A stretch of DNA of 61,507 nucleotides from Cytophagaceae bacterium (GTDB taxonomy: Bacteria; Bacteroidota; Bacteroidia; Cytophagales; Spirosomataceae). The stretch is taken from contig JAIYBU010000110.1 of assembly GCA_027488335.1 (NCBI GenBank), forward strand, positions 1-61,507. Reading direction: 5' to 3'. Of this stretch, positions 17,844 through 27,071 are shown piece after piece; position 1 is the stretch's first letter; every line of letters begins with the position of its first letter. The notes under the pieces are model-generated. The model saw nothing but the letters and a program-made list of their open reading frames with translations. It had not been told where the DNA came from and did no database searches. A program made the translations under genes and the position numbers.

Positions 17844-18803
17844 TTATTTCTTTAAAAACTCTTTTACAACAGCCACCGTTTTTTCGGCATCTTCTTCCAT
17901 GGGCGTATGTCCTAAATCTTTGAAAACTACCAAAGTGTCATTCGGTAAATCTGTATGAAATTTTTCGCCTACTTCGAGCGGAATTAGTAAATCTTTATCG
18001 CCCCAAATAATGAGCGTTGGCATGGCTAAATTTTTGATTTTGGCGGTTTTATCATTAGCAATGCCCTTATTTCTAAACTCCGACATTCTATCAATAAATG
18101 CTTGACGATTGCCTTCTCGGAGCGATAATTCAAAATAGCGGTCAATCAAATCGTCGCTTACTTTACTTTTATCGGCATAAACATTTTCTACGCTTTTCTG
18201 CACAATCGAACGGGGCGTAACATATTTAAACAGATTTTTAACCATTGGCCAGCCTGCTACTTGAAAAGCAATTGGAACTGATTTTGATTTCATTGCGTAG
18301 CCGCCTGCATCTACTAAAATCATTTTCGATACTTTTTCGGGGTACTTCACCGCAAAATTCCACGCAATCGAGCCACCGAGCGAATTTCCTGCAATAATGC
18401 ACTGTTTTACGCCAAGTTTTGTCAGAAAATCATGGATGAAAGTAGCATAAAATTCTTGAGAGTAATCACTCGTTGGGTTTGGACCAGTCAAGCCGTAGGC
18501 AGGTAAATCAAGTCGGATAATCTTTCGGTCATTTTTAAGAGCCTTTACCCAACCATCCCACGTATGTAAGCTTGCCCCCGTTCCATGCAGCAAAACTAAC
18601 GGAATGCTGTCATTTTTTAATCCTTCAATTCTATAATGGACTGACATTCCGTCAACGTCTATAAATTTTGAGTCGGCATTGGCATATTTTTCTTTAAGTG
18701 TTGAGAGCGGAATATCATTTTTCCAATACAATGCTGAAAGTCCGACGATAGTAATTAGAACAAGAAAGAAAACGTATTTTAAGGTTTTAAAGAACAGTTT
18801 CAT
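17844..18803 (-). CDS. Membrane-anchored alpha/beta hydrolase
   Basis: A 319-aa alpha/beta-hydrolase. One hydrophobic helix at about residues 9-28 anchors it or acts as an uncleaved signal. The core shows the oxyanion region LHGTGASLHTWDGW, nucleophile elbow GNSLGGSIAWNFA, acid in WGDKDLLIPLEVG and catalytic His in LGHTPMEED. The layout is of the haloalkane dehalogenase / epoxide hydrolase / lipase type; the substrate cannot be told. It ends just beyond a terminator shared with the EEP gene and is divergent from the acyl-CoA synthetase. Confidence 0.9.
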   Translation of the reverse strand: MKLFFKTLKYVFFLVLITIVGLSALYWKNDIPLSTLKEKYANADSKFIDVDGMSVHYRIEGLKNDSIPLVLLHGTGASLHTWDGWVKALKNDRKIIRLDLPAYGLTGPNPTSDYSQEFYATFIHDFLTKLGVKQCIIAGNSLGGSIAWNFAVKYPEKVSKMILVDAGGYAMKSKSVPIAFQVAGWPMVKNLFKYVTPRSIVQKSVENVYADKSKVSDDLIDRYFELSLREGNRQAFIDRMSEFRNKGIANDKTAKIKNLAMPTLIIWGDKDLLIPLEVGEKFHTDLPNDTLVVFKDLGHTPMEEDAEKTVAVVKEFLKK

Positions 18804-18922
18804 GCGATGATTTTTTTTCTGAATTTTTATAAGCCAAATCTAATATCTTTTTCTTGAAAATTTTAAATTGTTTCATTATTTTGTGCAAATTTACAAATAG
18901 AATAAAACCTGTTGATATACCT

Positions 18923-20584
18923 ATGGAAATTTCACCTAACAAAACATTATTAGACTATTTTTATCATTGGGAAGCAATAACGCCCGATAACATTTATCTT
19001 CGTCAGCCTTTTGGCGATGACTTCAAAGATTTTACGTTTAAAGAAGCTGGCCGACAAGCCCGTAGTTTGGCTGCATATCTGAAATCGCTGAATCTTCCGC
19101 CGAAAAGTAATATTGGTTTGGTCTCGAAAAACTGTGCAGAATGGCTCATTGCCGACTTTGCAATTATGATGGCGGGGCATGTTTCAGTCCCATTTTATGC
19201 TACCTTAACCGATGCTCAAATTAATCAAGTGCTTACGCATAGTGGTTGCGAAGTGCTTTTTGTAGGAAAATTGGATGATTGGGCAGGAATGAAATCGGGC
19301 ATTCCCGAAAACGTAAAATGTATTTCATTTCCTACTTATAATCCCGATGCTTCGCACGTACAATGGAACGATATTTTGGCAAAATATGCACCAATAACCG
19401 AAAACCATGTGCCAAGTTTAGTTGATATTTTTACGATAATTTATACATCAGGCACCACAGGAAACCCCAAAGGTGTAATGCTTAAATACGGAGCAATGGC
19501 AAGTGTGATTTATCATACCCGTGATATAGCTAAACTTAATACTGAAAATGCTCGTTTTTTTTCGTATTTGCCACTTTGCCACATTGCTGAGCGAAACATC
19601 ATTGAAGCAGCAGCTATCACGATGGGAGCAACGATTTATTTTGCCGATACCCTTGACAGTTTTGCTAAAAACTTGGCTGCTGCCGAACCAACACATTTCT
19701 TGGCCGTTCCTCGAATCTGGACAAAGTTTCAGTTGGGAATTTTGGGAAAAATGCCCGAAAAGAAACTCAATACATTGTTGAAAATTCCGATTTTGAATGG
19801 TATTGTAAAGAAAAAAATCAGAAAAGGTTTAGGGTTAGATAAAGCTTTAGTCATTCTAACTGGTGCTGCACCAATGCCGAATAGTTTGATTGTTTGGTTC
19901 AGAAAACTGGGTATTATTATTCAAGAAGCCTACGGTATGACCGAAAATGTAGGGGCAGTGTGTATGATGCCCAAAGAAAAAGTAAAAGATGGAACGGTCG
20001 GGAAAATTTACCCTGGAATGGAAGTGAAAATTGCTGAAGGTTCGGGCGAAATCTTGACTCGTTCAAATTGGAATATGGATGGTTATTATAAGGAACCTGC
20101 ACTCACTGCCGAAACAATTGATGCCGATAATTGGATTCATACAGGCGATGTAGGCGAGTTAGATGCTGACAATTACCTAAAAATCACGGGTCGAGTGAAA
20201 GAAATGTACAAAACCTCGAAAGGCGAATACGTGGCTCCAGCACAAATCGAATTTGGGTTTGCTGATAATAATTTCATCGAACAAATCTGTGTAGTTGGCA
20301 ATCATTTACCACAACCGATTGGATTAGTTGTTTTATCAGATTTAGGAAAAGCAACAGAGAAACAACTCGTTACGGAAAGTTTGGAGGCAACACTGAAAGA
20401 CTTAAATCCGAAATTAAAAAATTATGAGAGAGTACAGAGACTGGTAGTTTTACGTGAACCATGGACGGTAGAAAATAACAAGATGACGCCAACACTCAAA
20501 ATTAAACGAAATGTTATAGAAAAAGAATTTGCACCAAAAGTTGATGGTTGGTATAATAAATCGGAAGCAGTGGTTTGGGAGTAA
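18923..20584 (+). CDS. Long-chain acyl-CoA synthetase (AMP-binding)
   Basis: A 553-aa adenylate-forming ligase activating fatty acids to acyl-CoA with ATP. The ATG at 18923 gives MEISPNKTLLDYFYHW, the family start; a longer open frame upstream is not protein-like. Motifs: phosphate loop IIYTSGTTGNPKGVML, YLPLCHIAERN, adenine site EAYGMTENVG, and IHTGDVGELDADNYLKITGR before the C-terminal domain, with the catalytic Lys in NKMTPTLKIKRN. Cytoplasmic, probably feeding beta-oxidation or lipid recycling. Confidence 0.93.
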   Translation: MEISPNKTLLDYFYHWEAITPDNIYLRQPFGDDFKDFTFKEAGRQARSLAAYLKSLNLPPKSNIGLVSKNCAEWLIADFAIMMAGHVSVPFYATLTDAQINQVLTHSGCEVLFVGKLDDWAGMKSGIPENVKCISFPTYNPDASHVQWNDILAKYAPITENHVPSLVDIFTIIYTSGTTGNPKGVMLKYGAMASVIYHTRDIAKLNTENARFFSYLPLCHIAERNIIEAAAITMGATIYFADTLDSFAKNLAAAEPTHFLAVPRIWTKFQLGILGKMPEKKLNTLLKIPILNGIVKKKIRKGLGLDKALVILTGAAPMPNSLIVWFRKLGIIIQEAYGMTENVGAVCMMPKEKVKDGTVGKIYPGMEVKIAEGSGEILTRSNWNMDGYYKEPALTAETIDADNWIHTGDVGELDADNYLKITGRVKEMYKTSKGEYVAPAQIEFGFADNNFIEQICVVGNHLPQPIGLVVLSDLGKATEKQLVTESLEATLKDLNPKLKNYERVQRLVVLREPWTVENNKMTPTLKIKRNVIEKEFAPKVDGWYNKSEAVVWE

Positions 20585-20606
20585 GTTTTTTTAGTGTAGA
20601 GTTAAA

Positions 20607-20670
20607 AATGTAGAGTTAAGAGTTTATTTCATTCTTCATCGCTTGGGCGACCACGTCTTAACTCTACATT
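20607..20670. repeat. Inverted repeat between convergent genes
   Basis: A 14-bp perfect inverted repeat, AATGTAGAGTTAAG at 20607-20620 and its complement at 20657-20670, 36 bp apart. A further partial copy (GTAGAGTTAA) lies just left at about 20596. It may be a long-loop terminator for the acyl-CoA synthetase and peptidase genes, or a decayed mobile palindrome. Confidence 0.55.
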
Positions 20671-20676
20671 CTTCCT

Positions 20677-22830
20677 TTATTTAAGTAGCCCTTCTGGAAC
20701 AGGTTTTTCTAATAAATGCTTGTAAATAAATTGCGTTTTTAGATTATCGAAGTGAACGCCTTTGTTGCCTCCCCAACCGTGGCGGCCATTCGGATAGAGC
20801 ATAAACTCGAAGTTCTTCTTTTCATCTTGCAATTTGCTGATTAACTGAATGCTATTTTGCATGTGAACATTATCGTCCATCGTTCCGTGTACTATTTGCA
20901 AAACACCTTTTAGTTTACTCGTGTGTGTCAGAACACTCGATGATTTATACCCTTCTGGATTTTCGGCAGGAGTATCCATGTATCTTTCAGTGTAGGCACT
21001 GTCGTACAAACTCCAATCTACCACGCTTCCGCCTGCCATTCCGTGGGTAAATACATCACTTCCGTAGGTCAGAGCATAGCAGCTCATGTAGCCACCGTAG
21101 CTAAAACCTGTGATACAGATTTTTGTTGGGTCGGCTATTCCTTTGTCTATCAATGATTTAACGAGCGTTTTGTAGTCTTTCATTTCCCAGTAGCCTAAAT
21201 TACGGTGCATATATGCCACTCCTTCTTTTCCGAAATGCCCGCTTGCACGGTGGTCGAGTGCGACTTGAATAATGCCTTCTTTAGCGTACCATTGTTGGCG
21301 AGCCGACCACGTCCATTGGTCATAAACGGTACCTGCATCTGGGCCACCGTAGATGCTTACTAAAACAGGGTATTTTTTTCCAGCCACCATATTTTGTGGA
21401 TAGGTTATGGTCATCGGTAAATCATAAATGCCATCATCGCTTTTTACTCTTAGAAGCTCAGTTTTCGCCAAATTATAATTATCCATATCCATTCCTTTGA
21501 TGCTTCCTAATTCACGAACTATTTTGCCTTCGTTATCAACAATTGCCATGCTGGTTGGCGTATTGATGTTTGAGTAGGTTGTGATAAAATATTTCAGATT
21601 TGGCGAAGCATTGATATTTCGGTTGTTATATGCACCAAAAGTGAGGCGTTTTAAGCCTTTTCCATCGAAACCAACTCGGTAAAGGTCGAAGCGAGCCGTG
21701 CTTTCGATACCACGAGCATAGAAATAAACCACACGATTTTTTTGGTCGATTCCTTCAACATTTTTTACTGTATATTTTCCTTCGGTGATATTATTGATGA
21801 ACTTTCCGTTGATGTCGTAGAGATACAATTGTTTCCAACCCGTTTTATCGCTGATAATCATCATTTCTTTGCCACCATCCATTATGGTTAGGCGTTCGTC
21901 GGCTTCATCAATGCCAATCCATGATTTTTGAGTTTCATTATAAAGCTCTTTTTTACTGCCATCTTTTGGCGAAACATTATAGAGTTTCAGATTATCATTG
22001 CCACGATTAATCCATTGAAGCATCAAGCCACTTCCATCGGGTAGCCATTGTGGCCAGCCAAAGTATTGTTCGTCTTTTTCATTAAAAGCTGCCCAAGTAG
22101 TTTTCCCTCCCGTAGGCGAAACAAAACCCACTTTTGCTTCGGGATTTGGGTCGCCACTTTTTGGGTAGCGGGTTTCTTCGATAAATCCATGCTGCCCTTC
22201 GCTGCTATAAAGCGGAAACATCATCGTTTTTGACTCGTCGAAACGCATGTAAGCAATTTTTTTGCTATCTGGACTCCACCAAAACGCACGAAAACGAGTC
22301 GGGCGACCAAAGATTTCTTCCCAATAAACCCATGTTGCATAGCCATTTAGTGTAGTTTTTGTGCCATCGGTGGTGAGTTTTATCTCTTTTTTTGCTTTGA
22401 AATCATACGAATAAAGATTGTTTTCTTTGGTATAAGCAATATAGTTGCTATCAGGCGAAAACATGGCATTTTTTTCTTCGGCTGCATCATTGGTTAGTTG
22501 GGTTTCACTATCGCCACTTTTCAAAAATAGGTCATTATTTTTGCTTATGATTGTTTTTACAGGTTTTGCTTTTGGGCGGAGGATTTCTTCGCTTGCTTCG
22601 GTCATTTTTCCGCTGCTCACTTCCAAAACCATAGATTTAGCTTCGGCATCGGGTGTGGTTTTTTGAGAGATAAGGACTCGTTCGTCGTCAAGCCAGCGTT
22701 GAATGATTGGTAATGGTTGGGTGAAGTTTTTAGGTGTTTTACCCGACATTAATTCTTTTTCGTCAAAATCCTTCTTTTGAGCAAAAACTGCTGTACTCAC
22801 AAGGCAGAGAAGCAATAGAGTTTTTTTCAT
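20677..22830 (-). CDS. S9 family dipeptidyl peptidase IV-type serine peptidase
   Basis: A 717-aa secreted peptidase with signal peptide MKKTLLLLCLVSTAVFAQ. The N-terminal beta-propeller domain covers roughly residues 40-480 (repeats such as FSPDSNYIAYTKENNLY), followed by the alpha/beta-hydrolase domain. The catalytic triad is visible: Ser in TGFSYGGYMSCY, Asp in VHGTMDDNVHMQN and His in PNGRHGWGG. The propeller's WVYWEEIFGR resembles the Glu-containing N-terminus-binding segment of DPP IV. Expected to cleave X-Pro or X-Ala dipeptides in the periplasm during peptide use. Single gene. Confidence 0.93.
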   Translation of the reverse strand: MKKTLLLLCLVSTAVFAQKKDFDEKELMSGKTPKNFTQPLPIIQRWLDDERVLISQKTTPDAEAKSMVLEVSSGKMTEASEEILRPKAKPVKTIISKNNDLFLKSGDSETQLTNDAAEEKNAMFSPDSNYIAYTKENNLYSYDFKAKKEIKLTTDGTKTTLNGYATWVYWEEIFGRPTRFRAFWWSPDSKKIAYMRFDESKTMMFPLYSSEGQHGFIEETRYPKSGDPNPEAKVGFVSPTGGKTTWAAFNEKDEQYFGWPQWLPDGSGLMLQWINRGNDNLKLYNVSPKDGSKKELYNETQKSWIGIDEADERLTIMDGGKEMMIISDKTGWKQLYLYDINGKFINNITEGKYTVKNVEGIDQKNRVVYFYARGIESTARFDLYRVGFDGKGLKRLTFGAYNNRNINASPNLKYFITTYSNINTPTSMAIVDNEGKIVRELGSIKGMDMDNYNLAKTELLRVKSDDGIYDLPMTITYPQNMVAGKKYPVLVSIYGGPDAGTVYDQWTWSARQQWYAKEGIIQVALDHRASGHFGKEGVAYMHRNLGYWEMKDYKTLVKSLIDKGIADPTKICITGFSYGGYMSCYALTYGSDVFTHGMAGGSVVDWSLYDSAYTERYMDTPAENPEGYKSSSVLTHTSKLKGVLQIVHGTMDDNVHMQNSIQLISKLQDEKKNFEFMLYPNGRHGWGGNKGVHFDNLKTQFIYKHLLEKPVPEGLLK

Positions 22831-22970
22831 GTTTAATAGTTTGAAGATTAAATTAGGGCGTAAAAATAGTGATATATATGACGAAAATGACGATATGAAA
22901 GTCTAAATTTGTTTTTTCAATAAAATAAATTTGCTAAAATTGTAAAACTAAAGATTTTTTGAACGAATAA

Positions 22971-23408
22971 ATGGATGAGAAACCTTACCCCTTTTCACTT
23001 ACAAGAACCGAATTTAGGTATGAATTTGAAAGTGTTAGTCAAGAAAAAGTAGTTCAGAAAGTGGTATTATTTACACAAACCGATTCGCTTCAAATTTTTA
23101 ATCTTGCTTTATTAGACGTTTTGGAAAGCGGAAAAATGAGTGATGTTTCGGTTACTAATAACGATGACTTAAGGACTGTTTTAGCAACAGTGATAAAAAT
23201 AATTGAGGATTTTTTGAATAAAAATCAAGATAGATTTGTTATTTTTAGAGGAAGTGATGACCGAAGGCAAAGACTATACAGAATCGTAATTGGTCGAGAA
23301 TTAGAATTATTACAGCAAAATTTTCAAATTTGGGGAGTTGTTGACAATGAACTCACTATTTTTGAGCCGAGTAAAGAAATGGATTTTTATTTAATAGGAA
23401 GAAAATGA
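22971..23408 (+). CDS. DUF6934 family protein
   Basis: A 145-aa cytoplasmic protein matching what I know of the DUF6934 group common in Bacteroidota. It opens YPFSLTRTEFRYEFESVSQ, has a central acidic helix (VLATVIKIIEDFLNKNQDRF) and ends IFEPSKEMDFYLIGRK. No enzyme motif, signal or membrane helix is visible. The stop overlaps the start of a 40-aa frame (ATGA), so the two are translationally coupled. A small gene followed by a tiny basic partner resembles toxin-antitoxin layouts, but nothing in the sequence proves that. Confidence 0.75.
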   Translation: MDEKPYPFSLTRTEFRYEFESVSQEKVVQKVVLFTQTDSLQIFNLALLDVLESGKMSDVSVTNNDDLRTVLATVIKIIEDFLNKNQDRFVIFRGSDDRRQRLYRIVIGRELELLQQNFQIWGVVDNELTIFEPSKEMDFYLIGRK

Positions 23409-23527
23409 AAACAAATAAGAAAATAGTTGCGAAAACAACAGCTGAGCAAATCGTACAAAAAAAGTTAAATGAAGTAAATGAAATGCTCAAAAAAACAGAT
23501 TTATCAAAATTAGGTATAACGAAGTAG
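23405..23527 (+). CDS. Small basic 40-aa protein coupled to DUF6934
   Basis: An ATG at 23405 overlapping the preceding stop as ATGA opens 40 codons reading MKTNKKIVAKTTAEQIVQKK and ending TDLSKLGITK. It is Lys-rich and predicted helical. Its stop coincides with the first base of a convergent terminator, so it fills the transcript exactly. I do not recognise a family. The overlap and the fit to the terminator are the evidence that it is real. Confidence 0.6.
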   Translation: MKTNKKIVAKTTAEQIVQKKLNEVNEMLKKTDLSKLGITK

Positions 23528-23561
23528 TCAAGATTAACTTTTACAATCAGTTAATCTTGAC
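23527..23561. terminator. Bidirectional terminator
   Basis: A 12-bp perfect stem GTCAAGATTAAC / GTTAATCTTGAC with an 11-base loop, between the 40-aa gene and the convergent TonB-dependent receptor gene. Confidence 0.82.
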
Positions 23562-23575
23562 CATTATTTATATAA

Positions 23576-26152
23576 TCATTTCCTCCCCAAATCTGCCATA
23601 ATTGTCAGATAATAAAATGCTCCAATGTTTGGCCCTGCAATAAAACTCACGTAAGGGCGGTTCAAAATATTAGTTCCTGCTATTTTAAATTGCAAACCTT
23701 GTTTTCGTGCATAGTATGTAAATTGTGCATCAACATTATGAATTTCTGGTACATTACCCGTTGCCAGTGCCGACTGCCACAAAAATCCTTCTTGATATTT
23801 ATAGTTTACTCCAAAACCGATGTTTTTTGTGAGTTTGGTGTTACCAAGTCCGATATTCGCAATCCATCGTGGCGTATTGAAGGCTTCTTCAAAACCATCA
23901 TTATTGGCCGTATTTTGGAGTTTTGCAAAAGAAGCGTTTACATTAAGCGAGAAACTTCTATAGAAATTATAGTTCAATCCAATGCTTGCACCGTAATTTC
24001 TTACAATTGTTTTTGAGTTCGTCCATAAGCGATAGCGGGCTTGTTTGTTGCGGTCGTACATATAAAAAGCCAGCGAATCAGCATTTATACCGAGTGGGAC
24101 ATTTGCCTCAATTTGTGCCATGAAATTTCGATAAAGATTATAATAGAAGTCGGCATCGACAAAAAGTGTTTTGCCCACAGGATAACCTTTGTAGCCAATC
24201 TCAAAACTATTGACATACTCTGGTTTTAGATATGAATAATCATTTTTTCGGAGAAGATTTTTGTTTTTGATAATGGCCTCGTTTTGCGTAAGTTTATTGA
24301 CATTGATATCTTGGTTAACCGCCGCTGTGAAATCATCAATGGTTTTGCGTAAGTAAGAGTTTTCAAAAATACCTTGCGACATTATCGGTAAGCCACCTAC
24401 ACGCTTTACTCCACCACTGTTGATGTTTGAAAAAGCCTCAAACAAACTCGGAAAACGATAACCATTTTGATACGAAGCCCTAAAATGATTGTTTTCATTG
24501 ACTGAGTAAACTACCGAACCACGAGGATTAAAACGTACATTGAAATACTGATTTTTATCGGCTCGGAGCGTCCAGACAATTTTTAGTTTTTCGTCAAATA
24601 CTATTTTACTTCCTTGCAAAAAAACACCTGTTTTCCAGTAACTTAGATTTTTACCGTCGGCCTTTGGATTGATAAAATAATTTCCATCAGGCACCACAAA
24701 GTAATCTCGAAAATCAAATCCAGCTAACAATCCAAAATTCTTTTTTTGAAGAGTCGAAGATAGTATTTTGCTTAAATCAGTCAATCCTTCGGTATGAAGC
24801 ATGGTTGATTTTACTCGCAAAGCTGCCCCAATATCCCAATTATTGATGTCACCTAATTTTGTAATCAAGTCATCAAAAGCGGGTGTATTTGGTTGTGGAC
24901 GACCTTTATCTGCTTGCGTTCTGGCCAAGTTTAGTGCATCAATTACCGTTTTCCCAGCTTTGGTTTGGGCATTGTATTCGTTCGTAAAATCAGTAAACCA
25001 AACATTATCTGACTTAAAACTGCGGTCGATATTTTCGGCCATCGAACGAATATTATAGGATTTTCCTGTGTTTTCTGTTGTCAAATATAATTTGATTTGT
25101 GTACCTGGACTTTGGTAAGTTATCGCATTTTGAGATAAACGATAATCATTCAAACGAAAACGATTGGTGCGTTGATACACATTATCAAGCTGAGCAATCT
25201 TAAAACTATAAGCAATTTCATACTGTGGTCTTATTTTATAGTTCAGCGAAAAATCAGCTTTGAGATTATTGATAGAATAATCAGTCACTTCTTCTTCAAA
25301 ATAGCCAGTTCGAGCAACTACATATTTTTTCCCACCGAGCGTAAGCGTTCGTCGATTCGATGATTCATTTCCGTAAGAATTTACGTAGTCTGCCCCGACA
25401 TTATCTTTTCCGAGTAAATTCACCGAAGTATTGGCTGTTGAATTAAGGTCAAACGTTGAATTGGCCACCCAATCGTAACCTTTCTGATAACCAAAATTTA
25501 TTTTGAATGCCCATTTCTCGTTCCATTTTTTTGCATAACGCACACTCGTTTCCGAAAATATTTTCGGCGAAATGGTAGAGCTTGCCACATGATTAACTCC
25601 CGTTTTTTGTTGCATACTAAACCCCTGCGAATCAAACGGATTAAGTGTAAGAAGGTTCACCAAACCACTCAGCGAATTCATGCCATAAAGAGCAGAAGCT
25701 ACGCCAGGAATCATCTCAACTTGCCTAATATCAAGGTCGGTTGGCCCCATTGCAGAGGCAATTGGTGAACCAATGTGCGGTGCTTGATTATCAATTCCAT
25801 CAACGAGTTGTACGAAACGAACATTGGTAGTATTCGTAAATCCACGGGCGTTATAAACCCTAAAGCCCAGACTCGGCGTGATTAGCTGCACACCTTTTAG
25901 GTTTTCGATGGCATCAAAATAGCTCAACGCTGCACTTTGCTGAATTTGTTTCAAGTTCAATAACTCAATGCTTGTTGCCGATTTTAGGTAATTTTCTTTA
26001 ATCCTCGAAGCAGAAACCACTACTTCATTCATGACTTGTGATTTTAACGTATCGGCTGCTTGAGCTTGGCTTTCTTGTGGAAAAATAATTTTGAAAAACG
26101 TTATATATAAAAAAATATAACGATATTTATGATAAAGTAATTTTTCAGACAT
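23576..26152 (-). CDS. TonB-dependent outer-membrane receptor, putative molybdate/oxyanion-complex receptor
   Basis: An 858-aa TonB-dependent receptor. The N-terminus (MSEKLLYHKYRYIFLYITFF, cleavage likely after SQAQA near residue 32) is a signal peptide. The sequence then goes straight to the plug: NEVVVSASRIKENYLKSAT as a TonB-box-like start, ARGFTNTTNVRFVQLVDGID and VEMIPGVASALYGMNSLSGL. The roughly 650-residue barrel ends in an aromatic-rich strand (AFYYLTIMADLGRK). It lacks the CarboxypepD_reg domain of SusC proteins, and no SusD follows, so it is of the siderophore/cobalamin/metal class. Two ModE-type operators, one upstream and one within the signal-peptide codons, link it to molybdate control. 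The divergent TauE permease and nearby ModE-like regulator support an oxyanion role. The substrate is inferred only. Confidence 0.9.
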   Translation of the reverse strand: MSEKLLYHKYRYIFLYITFFKIIFPQESQAQAADTLKSQVMNEVVVSASRIKENYLKSATSIELLNLKQIQQSAALSYFDAIENLKGVQLITPSLGFRVYNARGFTNTTNVRFVQLVDGIDNQAPHIGSPIASAMGPTDLDIRQVEMIPGVASALYGMNSLSGLVNLLTLNPFDSQGFSMQQKTGVNHVASSTISPKIFSETSVRYAKKWNEKWAFKINFGYQKGYDWVANSTFDLNSTANTSVNLLGKDNVGADYVNSYGNESSNRRTLTLGGKKYVVARTGYFEEEVTDYSINNLKADFSLNYKIRPQYEIAYSFKIAQLDNVYQRTNRFRLNDYRLSQNAITYQSPGTQIKLYLTTENTGKSYNIRSMAENIDRSFKSDNVWFTDFTNEYNAQTKAGKTVIDALNLARTQADKGRPQPNTPAFDDLITKLGDINNWDIGAALRVKSTMLHTEGLTDLSKILSSTLQKKNFGLLAGFDFRDYFVVPDGNYFINPKADGKNLSYWKTGVFLQGSKIVFDEKLKIVWTLRADKNQYFNVRFNPRGSVVYSVNENNHFRASYQNGYRFPSLFEAFSNINSGGVKRVGGLPIMSQGIFENSYLRKTIDDFTAAVNQDINVNKLTQNEAIIKNKNLLRKNDYSYLKPEYVNSFEIGYKGYPVGKTLFVDADFYYNLYRNFMAQIEANVPLGINADSLAFYMYDRNKQARYRLWTNSKTIVRNYGASIGLNYNFYRSFSLNVNASFAKLQNTANNDGFEEAFNTPRWIANIGLGNTKLTKNIGFGVNYKYQEGFLWQSALATGNVPEIHNVDAQFTYYARKQGLQFKIAGTNILNRPYVSFIAGPNIGAFYYLTIMADLGRK
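26097..26124. promoter_or_regulatory. ModE-type operator 2, inside the receptor signal-peptide codons
   Basis: A palindrome with core CGTTATAT at 26099-26106, an 8-bp spacer and ATATAACG at 26115-26122; the right flank extends to CGAT. It has the arms and spacing of the ModE box recalled from enterobacteria (ATCGnTATATA-N6-TATATAnCGAT). It overlaps codons about 10-19 of the receptor, about 30-55 bp inside the coding region. Confidence 0.7.
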
Positions 26153-26184
26153 TCTCAGGATTTTTGAGGATTTTAAGAAAATAG

Positions 26185-26212
26185 TTCGTTATATTTGTAA
26201 ATATATAACGAA
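26185..26212. promoter_or_regulatory. ModE-type operator 1 between receptor and TauE genes
   Basis: A perfect 10-bp inverted repeat TTCGTTATAT (26185-26194) / ATATAACGAA (26203-26212) with an 8-bp spacer. It matches the ModE box spacing and is 32 bp upstream of the receptor ATG and about 100 bp upstream of the divergent TauE ATG. The left half also contains TATATTTG, which fits the Bacteroidota -7 element on the plus strand, so binding here could block promoters in either direction. Confidence 0.78.
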
Positions 26213-26314
26213 GAAATGATGAACGAAAAAAAAAGATAAATTTTTAGAGAATCATTTGTGTAAATTATAAAAATAAAGCCTATTAAAGATAGACTATAAC
26301 CCTAAAATTACCCT

Positions 26315-27046
26315 ATGTCATCATTATTATTACTGTTATTGTTATTGAGTTTGGTTGCTTTTTTATACTCTTCGGTTGGGCATGGGGGAGCAAGCGGTTA
26401 TTTGGCTATTATGGCAATTATGGGCGTAGCTCCTGCAATGATGAAATCATCGGCATTGGTCATGAATCTGGCTGTTTCATTATTTTCGTTCGTTGGCTTT
26501 TACCGAGCAGGGTATTTTCGCTTAAAACTTTTCTTACCCTTTGCTCTGGCCAGTATTCCGATGGCATTTGTGGGAGGGACAATGACACTTTCAGATTCCA
26601 TTTACAAGAAAATTCTTGCTGTATGTATTTTATTCTCAATCGTTCGATTAATCTTTAAATTCGATGATAGTAAAAATAACAGACCGATTCCGATATGGGC
26701 GGGTCTACTTTCGGGTGGATTGATTGGCTTACTTTCGGGAATGATTGGTATTGGTGGCGGAATTATTCTCAGCCCTCTGATGCTGCTCATGCGATGGGCA
26801 AATTTGAAAGAAACCGCAGCAGTTTCGGCACTTTTTATCTTTGTTAATTCGCTATCAGGCCTTTATGGTCAGCTACAAAAAGGTGGTATCAATCTCCCCG
26901 AAAATATGCAATGGGCAGTTTTGGCTACGATTATTGGTGGCTTGGCTGGTTCTTATTTTGGCAGTCAGAAGTTTAATGTGCCAACCCTAAAAAAGCTTTT
27001 GGCAGTGGGATTAGTCATTGCTTGTTTGAAATTGATTTTTACGTAG
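26315..27046 (+). CDS. TauE/SafE family permease
   Basis: A 243-aa inner-membrane protein of the TauE/SafE (TSUP) family with about seven to eight hydrophobic helices. Family signatures appear twice in the internal repeat: SSVGHGGASGYLAIMAIMG near the N-terminus and GMIGIGGGIILSPLMLL near residue 140. Members move sulfite, sulfonates or other small anions; direction and substrate vary. Here it is divergent from a TonB-dependent receptor across a ModE-like operator and convergent with a ModE-like regulator, so molybdate or a related oxyanion is a reasonable candidate. The ATG at 26315 directly precedes the first helix. Confidence 0.9.
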   Translation: MSSLLLLLLLLSLVAFLYSSVGHGGASGYLAIMAIMGVAPAMMKSSALVMNLAVSLFSFVGFYRAGYFRLKLFLPFALASIPMAFVGGTMTLSDSIYKKILAVCILFSIVRLIFKFDDSKNNRPIPIWAGLLSGGLIGLLSGMIGIGGGIILSPLMLLMRWANLKETAAVSALFIFVNSLSGLYGQLQKGGINLPENMQWAVLATIIGGLAGSYFGSQKFNVPTLKKLLAVGLVIACLKLIFT

Positions 27047-27071
27047 AACTGGTATGTTAATATACAAAAGT

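Noticed and set aside
26190-26197. TATATTTG within operator 1 as a firm -7 promoter for TauE
   Set aside because: The nearest TTTG is 23 bp away, outside the usual spacing, and the site is over 110 bp from the ATG. Kept only as a remark.
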